64,000 bases of DNA from positions 496,001 through 560,000 of the forward strand of contig SMMW01000090.1 in the NCBI GenBank assembly GCA_004794655.1. The letters run 5' to 3'. Each line of letters opens with the position of its first letter. The stretch's first letter is position 1. The notes below the pieces were generated by a model. It had not been told where the DNA came from. It saw nothing but the letters and a program-made list of their open reading frames with translations, and did not search any database. The position numbers were made by a program, and so were the translations under genes. Shown here piece after piece: positions 1 through 12,221 of the stretch. The DNA is from Marisa cornuarietis (lineage: Eukaryota; Mollusca; Gastropoda; Architaenioglossa; Ampullariidae).

Positions 1-227
1 TCTCTGTTGAAAGATGTGTGATGTGCACCAAACAATAGCTCTAGCAGACACTTGTAATAACAGTTCGTGAAATGACAGCCCAGAAGTCGTTCGACCTCTA
101 CCCTCTTTAAAAATAAAATAACTTAGTACACTACCAGCCGGCCTCTCAGCCGCCCCTCTGTACATAAGTGGTAATGCATCAATATATATTATATATATCA
201 CACGATTAAAAACAAAATAAATTTGAC

Positions 228-3200
228 CTGTGAAGGTTTCTCTGTCTCCACTTGCACTGGTGCCCAGAATCGGTGCAGTGATTCATTTCTGGAATCATTA
301 AGAAACTGCTATCAATTTTGTATAATGGTGTATGTTTTAGGAAACAGAATACAATATCTATTCAATTTTATTCACATTATTTTTGCATTTGCATGAAGTT
401 ATGCACATTTATAAGCAATATCTTTGATAGAGCCAGCAAAAGTGAACATTACATAGACAAATGACACTATTTGTGACTGAATTCTGAACCACCTGTCATG
501 AAAGACTGCAGTGTTTGTAATAACTCACTTAACAACTGTAGGTGCCTCAATTTTGTCAGGTCGACCCCAGTGTGCTAAATCTGGCCCAAAGGGAAGTTCT
601 GGAATGTTAGATGACTCCCCTGAGGTTATAGTGCAGGAAGGCTTTTCTTTTGATGACAATGTCCTGCAAATGATACTTGTCATGTGAAGAAATAAACATG
701 ATTAAAACAGACAGTGGCAAATCAAAGCCAGCTGGAATAAAGGTGGTTTTTCTGACAATAGTGATGAAGAGTATAAAGTGAAGATGGTATGTTAGTGGTG
801 CCTATGTGCTGAGTGTGAGATATGCTTTTCTGTTTCTGTATCTTCTCCTACCACACTGGACACACACAAAAAGGAGGGGAACACTTAGCAAATGATGGTT
901 GATGTCAATTTTAAGGATATTTTTATCCAGCTTGCGAGAGATATGGGCCCTTCTTGCAGACTTGCACGCTTTACAATCTTTCTCTCTCACTCAATGCTGA
1001 TAACACTTGATGTCCATCCGGTTTTATGTTATCTGAAGAGACTTTCTTTACCATTTGGGGCTTTTGTTGTCCATCCCTCCTTCCATCTCTGTATGTGCAG
1101 TTTTGGCACTAAAGAATTCACGACCAAATCATGGGTTGGTGTGGGCGCTGGCTATTGGTTCCAGTCTCTGCAAGACATTGTTGAAAATCCTGCAGCTGGC
1201 GTCCCTCAGTTTCAGTCGGTAAGTAGTGACAGATGTGCTAAGATGGAGAGAACCGTTTGGACCAGTGCTGTTGGTTGACACACCAGGCAGTAGTGTACAC
1301 ACAAGATGGTGGTAGACCGTTGGGCTGGTGCTGTTGGTTGACATAGCAGGCAGTAGTGGAAATGTAAGATGGTGGTAGAACGTCTGGCCGATACTGTTGA
1401 TGGACAAGCAGGTGACCGACAGAATTAGCAGCAGCCATGTGGGTGAGTGTAGATATTTTTCTTTCCGCATCATCAGGTCTGGGTGAGTGTAGATATTTTT
1501 CTTTCCACATCATCAGGTCTTAACAGCTTGAATAGGCGAGCAAGAGGATGTACGTATATGAGTAAGCAAGCCAGTTTGTTTTGCCTGCTATAGTGATTTT
1601 CCATGATTAATAGTTTAAGAGGTTTTTTCTCTGTGTTACTGCATATGGGGTGCACACTTGCTTAATCCATCCCTGTATGGGTGTTCCATAGTTTGGAGGT
1701 TTTTTTTTTTTGCTTAGTGCTATAATAAGAGGCCTTAGTAGAGGATAGGACTGAGAGGAGGGAGTTTTGATGAAGCCACCTAGTGAAAGTTGCCTCTACT
1801 GCTCTCTCCACAGGCTTGGGTTCGTCTTGTCATTCATCTCATCTTTAATTCATGTCTTCTTGAATTTGTTTCGTTTCTTTGTTTGTTCGCCCGGGTGCAA
1901 CTGCGCCTTACTCTGGAGCTGTGGGTGCAGAAACCTGCACGCAGGCACTTATGTGATCAGAGGGCTGCTCACGTTTTGGACCACCAGAGGGTCTCCTTGT
2001 GTGCCGGACTGACAGATTGAAAACGGTTAGCGCGGAAATGCCGCACAAGTCCAGCAAGCAGCGCTGCAGAGAGCAAAGAACTGAGCAGAAACTTTCCCTC
2101 TCTCTCTAGTCTCCGCTCAGCTTTAAGGCCTCTGATACTTGCCATTTTCATGTTTTTCCTGAACTACATCACAGTGCGTGCGGGCGTACGATTATTTTTT
2201 GGGTTTGTTTTTGTTGGGGGGTGCATATGTCTTTTGTTTTATATATATATTTTTCCTCTTTTTCTATGATTTATCTGTGAACTAATAAATTTGGTATTTG
2301 TACCGTTCATTTCATCTTTAATTTGGTTTACACTCATCAGTGGTTCGATAGGAATGTTGTGTCCCATTGCTAGCAGAGCAAGTGGCTGCATGATTGTAGT
2401 GACTGTGAGTAGTTGCAACTGTGTATATGGCAACAGCTGGGGATGACTACGACACCATGCATTTGTGATTTGTTAATCTTCAAGTCTTAGTTTCACATAA
2501 AAATATTCTTCTGCAGCAAACTGCGTATTTCACTTTAGATATCAACAGTTTGTTAAACAACAAAACTAGTTTGCTTACTTTCCTGCTCTATCATTTTTCA
2601 GTCCGAGCTTGGCTAAGTTGGCAGCACGTGATGTTGGGTCATTGGATGACCAGGCACCATTTCTCTCAGATAAACTCCAAGAAGAAGACGTGGGCCTGTG
2701 CTTGCTTGCAGCAGCTGCAGCCCCTGAAGCATCCAATGTTTTATCTGTGCTTGGTCGTTCCATCTTCATTTCAGTTTTTTTCGCTGCATGTGTTCTGCCT
2801 GACAGTGTCCCCATTTTTGTTGTCTTCTGAACGACTGACAGGTCAGATCCATTGTCCAGTCCTTGAAATTTTCACAATTTCATCATTATTTATGTAAAAC
2901 ACATTCTCTAAATATGTCACTCAATGATTTAAAAAAAATAAGTTACCACATCTTTATATAGAAAACTTCATTAACTCACACTAAGCAGCACTACAAAGTT
3001 CAGTTTGCGGCAACAAGGCACCACCAGGATGCATCAACAAAGAAAAAATGCTAGTATTGCTATTATTGTGAGCAGCCAGTAGAAGGAAAAGCTAATGAAC
3101 ATTTTTGATCAGAAGAATTATACATTAATAATGTTTTGCAACATTTTCATCCTCATGCTTCACAAGTTTTCAGCCATTAAAAAAATATCTGAATCAGCAA

Positions 3201-6200
3201 TAACTGCATGTGATTCTGGTAACATTCTTAAGTTCTCACTGTGAAAACATGTTTACAATTAATTTTCCCTGGTATGTCATCCACAATAAAAAGGTTCAGT
3301 TCATCTAATAAATTTCTACCAAGAGAATATTCACCATATTCAGCTCGCAAGTGAGGTGGAATTACAGGTTCATATCCTTCCTTTTCAGGTACTTCTTCAA
3401 ACTCTTCATCTGTGCATAAAAAACAAAATGTGGGGATGTGTGTTTGTATATGACACTGTGACAAAAGTTCGCCTCTGGCGAACAGTCGGACTCTGATTGC
3501 TTACAACTTCCTTATTTTTTCTGGGCTGAACCTGAAACGATATCAATGGATGAAGAAAAGTTTCAGGAGATACATGTTAATACTGGCCTGCTGTGTGTTG
3601 TTTGCATGTTTTGTGTGTTTTAATACGTGAATCGGGTCATTTCTGACGATTAAAAAATTGGCCGATGGAGGTAGCTTCATGTTGGACGTAACTTCTACTC
3701 ACACCACGAAGTGTTGAAGATTCTGGTTGCACTGAAACTTTTCACCTAACAAAGATCTACATTTTGCACACAAACATATTCCTGCATAAAACTAATGCGA
3801 TCTGAATTCATACTGACAGGCATCATGGTACTTTGTCCCCAATTTGCTGAAATTTTGAGCAACGTGATAATATCTTTTGTCTGACAGAAGACGGAATTAA
3901 CATGTAATAAATGGTTGTACTAACGCTAATTTTATTAAATATATACCAAGAATCTCAGAAACACGAACAGATTTACAGCAATATATATATTTTTCTGGAA
4001 ACTGAAAGACATTGTCCAAATACTCTTTTACATAAATTCCGTTTCAACATTTTACATGAGCGTAACCTGGACAACGTGATGTCACATAATATCATGCAGT
4101 CCTTCACACAAAAAATCGCCTTTCCCAGACAGTGCGGTAAATGTTAGACTTTGTCCTAGGTGTGATAGTGGTGACAGTTGTCATAGCAAGGTGGCCGTCA
4201 GGATAAATGCATTAAATTCCCTCACACTAAAAATCTAATTGCTTAGGAACCAGATGCACAGTTATCTTTTAAACTACATTTATGGTCACTTCATGCCACA
4301 TACTTTCAACAAATATAGCCAGACAAACAAGAATATTAAAATTAATTTTACCCCCAATGGCCCATTTTAGGGGACGACCTTTCGTCACAGTGTCACATAT
4401 ATGTATCATTTTGATATCTGTACTGAATTCTTTCTCTCAAAATATTGTAAATAAAATTAACATACATCGATCATTTAATTCCATAACTGAAATGAGTCCA
4501 CTTAACTTTTTAACATGCAACAAGTAAAAGAAAAATTGCCTGTCAATTAAGCTACAGGTAGGTCTTCATAATAAACCTTAGAGCTTCTATATACCTGAAT
4601 CAGATCCTTGCTGTCCACTTGCTGTCTCGGCTCGCACCACCTGTAGTTCTGTGCACTTTGTTTTGATCTGCTCTAGTCGAGCCTTGAGGTTAATCATTGC
4701 CTTTATTTCTGACTGACTTGCACCTGTCTTGCTCAGTACCTAAAACAGACAGCAAGTAAGGGGATACAACCATGGATTGTGGGTGTAAGAGTCATGTACT
4801 GAGAGGGGTGTGCAGTCATGCAAGATATTGTTTCTGAATGTCTGTTAGTAAAATAAGCTTAAATATTGTGTTCACACTGTTTAACAAAAACATTTTTCAT
4901 ATTATTTGTATTCCATACATCAACTATTAAATAAATAGATATTTTAGAAAAACACGATTTACCTCAAGCCACTTCACAATTTGTGGAAGGTACCGCATTG
5001 TAATAAGACAAGCTGCATCTTTTAGTGACTGGCACAGATCTTGGTTGTCCTCTGTTTCAACAAGACTGACTTTATCTGTGCCAATTTCAATCTCTAGGTT
5101 ATACTTTCTACTGCCAAGTCCATGTGCTTGAACCATTCTATTTTCATTTTCTTCCTCAATGTCTTCAAAATCGACACTTTCATTGTCATCATGTTCAAGA
5201 TTTTTGTTTTCAGACACCTGAAAATACCTGGTACCTGAAATATCAAGTTCAAAATGTGCTCTGCTTTGACAATGCTGTCTGTTGCCTAATGCTTCTGGAA
5301 GCAGGTTAAAAGAAGACCTTTCTTTGTTGCTTTGATATGCACCCGTTGCATTATCATCAGTCATTTCACGGTGTTGCTCTTCCACACAAACACCATCTGT
5401 AGACCTAGTTGCATGAAAAGAAATCTGATTTTCATCAATTTTCGAAACACTTCTTTTGTTTCTTTCATCAGTGTTTTGCTGACATTCCTGATGATGCTGC
5501 CCATTATGTTGATGAATTATACTGCAGCCTGCCTCCACAGAAAAGGCAGTCAGATCTGGTGACATCTCCTGGTTGGCAGAGCCCTTACCAAGTACAACAT
5601 TAAAATCTGACTTGCAAAATAGAAGAGAATCAGGTTTGGGCACAAGAAACTCTAAGCAGTTTTCAGCTTCCATGGCAGCATCTTCTATATCTTTTTTCTG
5701 CTCTGAAACATATGTACATGCAACAGCTGATGTATATTCAGGATGCCATATATTGAAAGAAATGAAACCCAAAATGATCTTAAAATTAATATCTATTTTA
5801 CCCAAATGAGAATCATCAAGTATAAAATGAGGGCCTTTTATATAGATCGGTGTACTTTGACAACATCCAATCACCATTTAGCAGTACTACTGTGCACAAA
5901 CCAGCAAAGGAGGTTGAGCGGTATGTACATGGCTTAGCTTAACGCATTCTTTCAAAGTGAGCATTTCCTACAGGCTACACCATTTCAGCTTTGCTGACAC
6001 AGATAAAAAGTGATTGGAATCAAAGAGAAGTTTTGCCTTTACAGCCACCTGCTTTTGCTGAAGTAATAACAATGTTAGGTAGTGAGGAGCAAAAACAAAG
6101 TAAAAACAATGAAAGCAAAGAATGATAGTCTCCTTAATGCATGAAAGAGCCCTGCATGGTCTGCCTATGTCTGGCTCTTCCACCTTTGACTGTGCGCTGG

Positions 6201-9200
6201 CAGAGAGAACATTTGTTGACTACTATAGTTGTCAGCACCCTTCTTCCTGGGTGAAGGATGGAGCATTTTGAGAGAATAAAGCTGTTTTGTTTTCACTCAT
6301 TTGAACTTTAGATGTACAGTAACTTACATGTGAACAACATACTATTAATCAGCACAACCATAAGTCCAATTTAATAATTGAAAGAACTTAAAAAACAATA
6401 ATTATCAACTTATTTCTGTGTGTTTTGTGTACTTAAATAAGACTCCTCTTAAAGCTAAGAAAATTGTGTTTTCCATCGTTCTTTTGTGCATGTGTGTGTG
6501 AGGGATGTTTATAAAAATTTAATAAAACATTCTTATTTTTTTGCTTTAGGATAATTTTTGGAGATTTAACAAGCACACCATGGTCAAATTCAAAGGCAGT
6601 AGACAAAACATCACTCTAAACATTTCCCTGATTCTGCAAGGATTTTGTTTTAACCATAGGCAAGCACATAATTAAAGAAGAGCTATTCCTGCATCAAATT
6701 ATCTCTTCACTTTTGAATGGCAAGCCATACAAAAAAGTACCTACCAGCAATTTCTTTCTGAACCTTCTCCAGTTTTGCTGCAAGTGCTTTCTGCTTTCGC
6801 TCTTGTTGCAATTTATTACGCCGTCTCTCTGCCAAGGATCTTGCTCTGATGTCGCTAAAATCAACCTACAGATAAAAAGTTGTCAAATCACAAATGACCA
6901 ACTTTATTTATTTTTATTAGTCTCTATTTACATCTAAAATACATTTATGCATTTTTTTTTTTATGGCCACGGCACATAAATTTACATTTTTCGGCAGGTT
7001 GACTAGCATGGCCAAGTATTAAAAACACTAGAAGATTGTCAGCATAACTTAGAAAGAAGCTCCTTAAATCATTGATATCTGCACAAAAAGTATAAGAAAA
7101 CATATAGAACACTGAAATATGTTTACATGCTTGCATGATTTCAGATAATTATATCCCAAAGAAAGCTTCTTATACGCTGCTCCAAATTTGTCTTGCCACT
7201 GCTGTACAGCCTTCAGCGTGTCTGAACGCAGTTTCACTGCAGCACCTCTTGGTGGCGGAAGAGGCTGATTGTGGTCTGTCTCTGTAACAGTTTTGGTTTT
7301 CCTAATGATGTTATAAAGCACAGCTTATTATTAGTAATAACAAACACAGAGAAAGTTGGAATACAAACCACTGGAAAGAGTCTGGAAAATTTTCATCGTT
7401 AAAATGTTGATCCTATACAGCTTTAGTTGCATGAGACCATGCATAAATATGTATAAATCAAACTTGCATACTCAATGATGATAATAATAATGATTTGTAT
7501 AGCACCTTTCCAAAATTTGCTCAGAGCGTTTTACATAAATCATACATAAACTAAATCATCAACCATGCACCCGTATTCGCATATAACAAACGCCCGCACT
7601 TCAACAACATATACTCACTCATACATAATGCTAGTCCTTACCCCCCCCTTCCCTCTTTCTACTTTAAATAATAATAATAATGAAGATTTGTATAGCGCAT
7701 ATTCACACTCATAGAGAGCATGCTCTTAGCGCTTAAAATGGGGAAGGGACGTGGACTAAGTAGATACAGAACACAGGGGACGGAAGAAAACGACAGTACT
7801 GACGACGAAACAGATAACAAAAGGCATCAAGTAACAGGAACAGAGAAAATAATGATGGGTAAAGTAGCAAGAGGAAAGGGGGAGGGGTAAGGACTAGCAT
7901 TGTGTGGACTGTGTTAGGAGTAATGCTCAAGGAAGAGGTGCGTTTTCAGTGCAGATTTGAAAGATTCAATTGTAGGAAGATGGCGGATATGGAAAGGAAG
8001 AGAGTTCCATTGTTTTGCAGCACAGTAGCCAAAAGTCCTGTGACCATAGGTTGTTGTTCTGGTGACAGGAACAGTTAGGATACGGTTGTCAGAGGAAGAG
8101 CGGAGTTGTCTGGCCGGAGAGTAAGGGATGAGAAGTTCAGAGAAATAGTCAGGACAGGAGCCAGCAAAGAAATTAAAACTCAGCACAGACAGTTTGTATT
8201 GAATGCGAGAACAGACGGGTAACCAGTGTAGAAAACGAAGGAGAGGAGTGGCATGGTCCCTTTTCCTTGCTCTAAGCACCAGACGCGCAGCGGAGTTCTG
8301 TACTTTCTGGAGTCTCTGAATGAGATAGTCAGGGCAGCCTGCCAGCAAGGAGTTGCAGTAGTCAAGCCGAGAAAGAACAAACGCACAGACAAGAGTGTTG
8401 GTAGCGCGCGTAGAGAGAAAGTGACTTTACCCATCTTTCTTGCAGAATCACTATATTTCTCTGTTCCTGTTACTTGATGCCTTTTGTTTTCTGTTTCGTA
8501 GTCAGTACTGTCGTTTTCTTTCGTCTCCTTTGTCTCTTCCTCGTTTTAAGCGCTAAGAGCATGCTCTCTATGAGCGTGAATATGCCCTATAAAAATCTTC
8601 ACTATTATTATTATTATACACAAGTGAATTACATGCAGGCGTTATGCACGCTCATGGTCAGGAGAGGGTCACAGTGACGTCGTCATTCTAAAAAGATGCA
8701 CCTTAAGTTTGGACAAAGGTGGTAAAAGAATCAGGGTTGAAGGCTGATGGGTAATCCGTTACAAGTTAATGGGGTTTGGTAGGAGAAAGACCTCTGTCTA
8801 TACGTCTTTATCTTACTTGGTGGGATTTGCAGAAGCTTGGTGTCAGAAGATGAGAATTGAAACCAGGACAAAGCAACATGATGAATACCAAAAGACTGCT
8901 GAAGCCTATGTAGAAGTATAGAATGATAATAAGTCTAACACCACCAGAAATGACACATCATCAGCAGCAATGAAGTGTAGATCATATACAACTTTAAGAA
9001 AAGAAGCTGACTGGAATGGATTAAGATGAATTTGCTCCATGTGCACAATAAGCTTGGAAAGAAAAATCTTTTCCAGAACATTAGACAATGACTTTAAACT
9101 TTTTTAGGAAGCCAAAGGATGGGACATATTCTTGTGTACTTACCGACTGTAAGTTCTAGAAAATTCTGAAAATCTGACACAAGGAGTTCTCGAAAGGCAT

Positions 9201-9919
9201 GAGACCTGTTGAAAAGCTCATCAACAATCTGGAAGGCTGATAATCTTATCTCTGAGTGTTCTCTAGTAAGCTGTGTCCTCAGCAAGTGAAATGCATGCTC
9301 AACATACAGATCTGATGTTCTGCAAAAAAAATGATAAGCTGTGGGTTTGTTTTTCATTTAGCCATGTCAAATTGATTCTTATCAATTAGATCTATTATCT
9401 TCCTTTTCTGTCTGGTGGAGCTCTATGTCAGTAATTGGTAGCCAGAGAAATCTACAACTTTGCACTGGAAAATGAAACACTTGCTCTTGGAAAAGACTAA
9501 ATCAGCATGCTAAACTAAAAGTTACTCAGCATTGAAAATGTATCTAACACCCTTTCAAGTCCCCTCCTTTCTACACATATTTTATTCCCCTTTATGTTAG
9601 CATTATCATTGACATATTTTAGAACTAAATTTAGTTGTAACTTAAGCGTCCTCTACTTTTCTAATTAATTATTAACTGAAGATAAAGCTTTGCCTGGAGA
9701 TTCCTATTCTGCTGTAATTGAGAATTTTCTTCGAAATGCATTGAGACTTTGCCCGATATGCAACATTGTGTACGCACATAAATACTAAACCAACCGGCAT
9801 ATTTTCTTGAGTCCTTTCATTTTGTCAACATTAAGAGATAGACTGCCTGATGTTGTCAGATCTTCTATAAATGATGCCATCTTCTTTGACAGTTCGTGAT
9901 CAAGACAACTATCTCCCAT
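228..9919 (-). CDS. UVSSA: UV-stimulated scaffold protein A, 5' ten exons (3' end off window)
   Basis: UVSSA binds stalled RNA polymerase II and recruits TFIIH in transcription-coupled nucleotide excision repair (family knowledge). Exons: 9795-9919, 9144-9319, 7127-7281, 6745-6865, 4963-5702, 4595-4739, 3240-3409, 2579-2826, 529-663 and 228-288. Phases join exactly, giving 692 codons. The start ATG at 9919 gives [13 protein letters not shown], with an in-frame TAA upstream. The N-terminal VHS-like domain (residues about 1-155) contains [14 protein letters not shown] and [15 protein letters not shown]. Exon 5 (740 nt) is a poorly conserved acidic linker. Exon 7 carries [15 protein letters not shown], which matches the human TFIIH p62-binding acidic string and the ubiquitinated lysine site. 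Exons 9-10 open the C-terminal DUF2043 region ([11 protein letters not shown], then HRFW). The final C-terminal exon(s) should lie left of position 1. Human UVSSA is about 709 residues, so this orthologue is longer in its linkers. The exon 7 donor at 3240 (ACA|GTGAGA) is the weakest call. Confidence 0.93.
1249..1436. repeat. ~63-65 bp minisatellite, about three diverging copies
   Basis: Three head-to-tail units start near 1249, 1314 and 1377. They share the core CTGTTGGTTGACA and a GATGGTGGTAGA junction, and the third copy is the most decayed. They lie in UVSSA intron 8. Long ORFs on both strands here are by-products of the repetition. Confidence 0.75.
1441..1520. repeat. 40-bp tandem duplication
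   Basis: Positions 1441-1480 and 1481-1520 are the same 40 bp with one G/A difference. The copy is recent and adjoins the minisatellite in UVSSA intron 8. Confidence 0.9.
7478..7560 (-). repeat. LINE/SINE-type 3' tail
   Basis: An (ATT/ATC)-rich microsatellite precedes TTTGTATAGCACC and a CAGAGCG motif. This is the usual look of an inverted retroposon 3' tail in invertebrate genomes (short GC-box, TATA-like text, trinucleotide end). It lies in UVSSA intron 2, next to a fuller element. Confidence 0.45.
7668..8424 (-). mobile_element. 5'-truncated non-LTR retrotransposon (L2/CR1-like), RT C-terminus and 3' tail
   Basis: The minus-strand ORF 8348-7914 (144 codons) encodes the typical tail of a LINE reverse transcriptase: [45 protein letters not shown] and [10 protein letters not shown]. 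The stop is followed by a roughly 230-bp 3' UTR ending in AGCGCTAAGAGCATGCTCT and an (ATT)n tail at 7668-7680. The polymerase core and endonuclease are missing, so this is a dead 5'-truncated copy in UVSSA intron 2. The reading frame of the surviving part is intact, suggesting a fairly young insertion. The clade assignment is by eye. Confidence 0.85.
8425..8620 (+). repeat. Second copy of the same LINE 3' tail, inverted
   Basis: From 8425 the text reads as the 3' UTR and tail of the preceding element on the opposite strand (TTTTAAGCGCTAAGAGCATG, then CTATAAAAATCTTC and an (ATT)n run to 8617). With the element at 7668-8424 it makes a roughly 1-kb inverted-repeat arrangement. Confidence 0.8.
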
Positions 9920-10479
9920 TTTCGTTGTGCGTAGACGTTATTTTTTTTCACAGGAGAATCTTGGGCATCCAACTTCTTACTACTTTTATCTTTTACTTTA
10001 ATCATTCACAGTTGTTTCAGATGCACGTGAATCGACAAGTTGGAGAAATGGAGTAAATAAAACAGAAAAAAACATTTAAAATATATAGGCCTATAGTCAT
10101 CAACGGTTATCTTTATCTTGATGCACAGGTATAATAAACCAATATCAATCGTGATTTCCGGTTAACAAGAAAAGTGATTCGAAAAACAACGTTTATTTTC
10201 CGCTTTTCGTGTGAGTCCGAAACAAAAAAGTCACCAAGAAAATTTAATCACAGTTGGTCTAACATTGCACAGGACTACGCAACTTCTCGTCCCTCCAGAC
10301 TCATTTTCGGTTGAGGAAAATAAAGCCGTCAGTTTAAATCACTGCAGCTAAGTTTTCGTGACAACTTTGAATTAAAACAATAAGCAGTGAAATATTATTT
10401 AGTTTTATACTTTTTGCGTCACCAATAAAATATTATGTCGCGCTTTTCCTGTTTCCGTTACGGCAGATTTATATCCAAA
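9920..10479. promoter_or_regulatory. Bidirectional promoter region between UVSSA and BORCS7
   Basis: 560 bp separate the divergent start codons of UVSSA (minus, 9919) and BORCS7 (plus, 10480). No clear TATA box was seen. The BORCS7 start sits in AAAATGGCGTC, a good match to the YY1-type initiator that often overlaps start codons of housekeeping genes. A TTTCCGGTTAA stretch near 10157 resembles an ETS site. Both 5' UTRs must lie here. Shared regulation is inference. Confidence 0.6.
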
Positions 10480-12221
10480 ATGGCGTCTGCTAGCTGGAAT
10501 CAAGAGACTAAGTTGAGATTAAACGATAAGATCCAGCTGACCGTCACTGACATGGGATCGTTAGTGCGCCAAGTTATAAGAGGATCAAAAAGCAGCGAGG
10601 TTTGTTTTAATGAATAATTTTTCCTTGTTACGATACGATGTTCCAGTACTTACTATATATCACGGACCTTCATTGAATCTCACTGTCAACAATAGAACTT
10701 AATAATATTAATAGTGAAGATTTTTATAGCGCATATTCACACTCATAGAGAGCATGCTCTTAGCGCTTAAAACGGGGAAGAGACGTGGACTAAGTAGATA
10801 CAAATGGCATTTCTTGGTAAATTTCTGTAACTTGCAGGATTGTCTCTGAACTTTTATTTTACCGAAATTTTCATTGTCACCATTTTTTTTTTAATTTACA
10901 TGTTAAGCTATAACACTTAACTGGCCTCTTTTTTTAAGTGGCCACTTCATTAAAGTTATTTAGTAATTACATCCAAAGATGCTTAAAATCAAGTTCATGT
11001 GCCTATTTAATTAAACTCCAGACTACGTATTGATTTTGAAGGCATGTAGAAATTAACGTGATGATGTTTTATGTATGCTTAATAACAAATGATCCTTTCT
11101 TTCATAGATGTTGAGCCAGGCTGCCAAAAACTTTGCATCACAAGAACAGCATGTTCACAACTCAATGGAGGTTTGTATTCCTCGAAGAAGAAATCCGTCT
11201 TTTCAGAGAAAAATTAGCCACATTTGTAGGGCGGGAATTATTTTTACAGAAATGGCACATATAGATTCCCATCATCATAACATCCTACTATAAATGGTGA
11301 TGGATATTATGCTATTTACATCATGTTTTTTCATTCTCACCAGACAATGAAGAAGATGGATACAATAAGATCACATCTGCAACATCAGTAAGTACTTGTT
11401 TACTTAGTGAATTTTGTTATGCAAACTATAAAGAGGAGTGGTTGATATTAATTTGCTCCTCAGTTCTTCAAAGTAAAATAATGCTAGTCCTTACCCTACC
11501 CCCTTCTGCTTTTGCTACTTTTCTACCCATCTTTCTCTGCAGAATCACTATATTCTCTGTTCCTGTTACTTGGTGCCTTTTTTTGTTTTCTTTTGTTTTC
11601 TGTTTGTCATCAGGTCATTTATTCTTACTTCCATCGAGTTCTGTCCATTTAGTCCATTTCTCCATGTCTCTTCCCCACTTTAAGCGCTAAGAGCATGCTC
11701 TCTACGAGTGTGAATATGCACTATAAAAATCTTATTATTATTTCTTTGAAAATTGCAATTAGTGAAAGGAGCTAAATAATAGCAACTACTTCTCCCAGCA
11801 ATGAACGTATGCCCAGTTTCAATAACTGCCTTTAACACAACAAAAAGCCTACACTTGACAACAGGCACAAATGTTATTATATTCTTTTATTCTGTGGTCA
11901 TGAATAACACTTGTCTGTTCTTTTCAGACAAGCTGCAATTGAAAGAAGGCAAGTATTATATTTGACTTCACCACTTCAGAACATGTTGATCAGATACTTA
12001 TGCATGATGTATATGTTTCTGCCACTTAAACTCTGATCATGATCTACAAATTCATGCAAGGCATTTTTGATAAGTAAACAAAATGCAAGGGGAACTGTAA
12101 ACAGTGCCGATTTTGTAATTTGATTAAATACACTGTTTCAGATAATATAACGTAGTAATGTTTTACTTGCAGTCTTATTCACCTTGATGAAATCCAAGAT
12201 CAACTAGCAACAATCAAGTGA
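10480..12221 (+). CDS. BORCS7: BLOC-1-related complex subunit 7
   Basis: BORCS7 is a small subunit of BORC, which recruits ARL8 to lysosomes and promotes their kinesin-driven outward movement (family knowledge). Exons: 10480-10599, 11108-11170, 11344-11387, 11928-11948 and 12173-12221. Together they give 98 residues; human BORCS7 has 106. Recognisable segments are VIRGSKSSEMLSQAAKNFA, FASQEQHVHNSME, TIRSHLQHQ and the C-terminal LDEIQDQLATIK. The protein is predominantly helical. The exon 4 donor is AG|GCAAGT. The nearby GT alternative would shift the frame into a TGA in exon 5, so the GC donor is required. An upstream in-frame ATG at 10435 would add 15 residues, but 10480 has the better context and matches family length. 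A candidate poly(A) signal is at 12640. Confidence 0.92.
10700..10805 (-). repeat. LINE 3' tail copy in BORCS7 intron 1
   Basis: This contains the same ATAGCGCATATTCACACTCA and AGAGCATGCTCT text as the element at 7668, reading on the minus strand, followed by the GGGGAAGAGACGTGGACTAA flank. It is a severely 5'-truncated copy of the family. Confidence 0.8.
11459..11745 (+). repeat. LINE 3' UTR/tail copy in BORCS7 intron 3
   Basis: A plus-strand copy of the 3' UTR starts at TAATGCTAGTCCTTACC, runs through GCAGAATCACTATATT, and ends in AAGCGCTAAGAGCATGCTCT and a short ATT run at 11731-11742. It is the fourth member of the family within 4.1 kb. Confidence 0.8.

Noticed and set aside
1..227. Next UVSSA exon
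   Set aside because: I looked for the C-terminal zinc-binding exon on the minus strand and saw no acceptor followed by a conserved frame. It must lie left of the window.
892..1513. Overlapping ORFs of 91-128 codons on both strands
   Set aside because: They run through the minisatellite and the 40-bp duplication in UVSSA intron 8. Repetition without stops explains their length.
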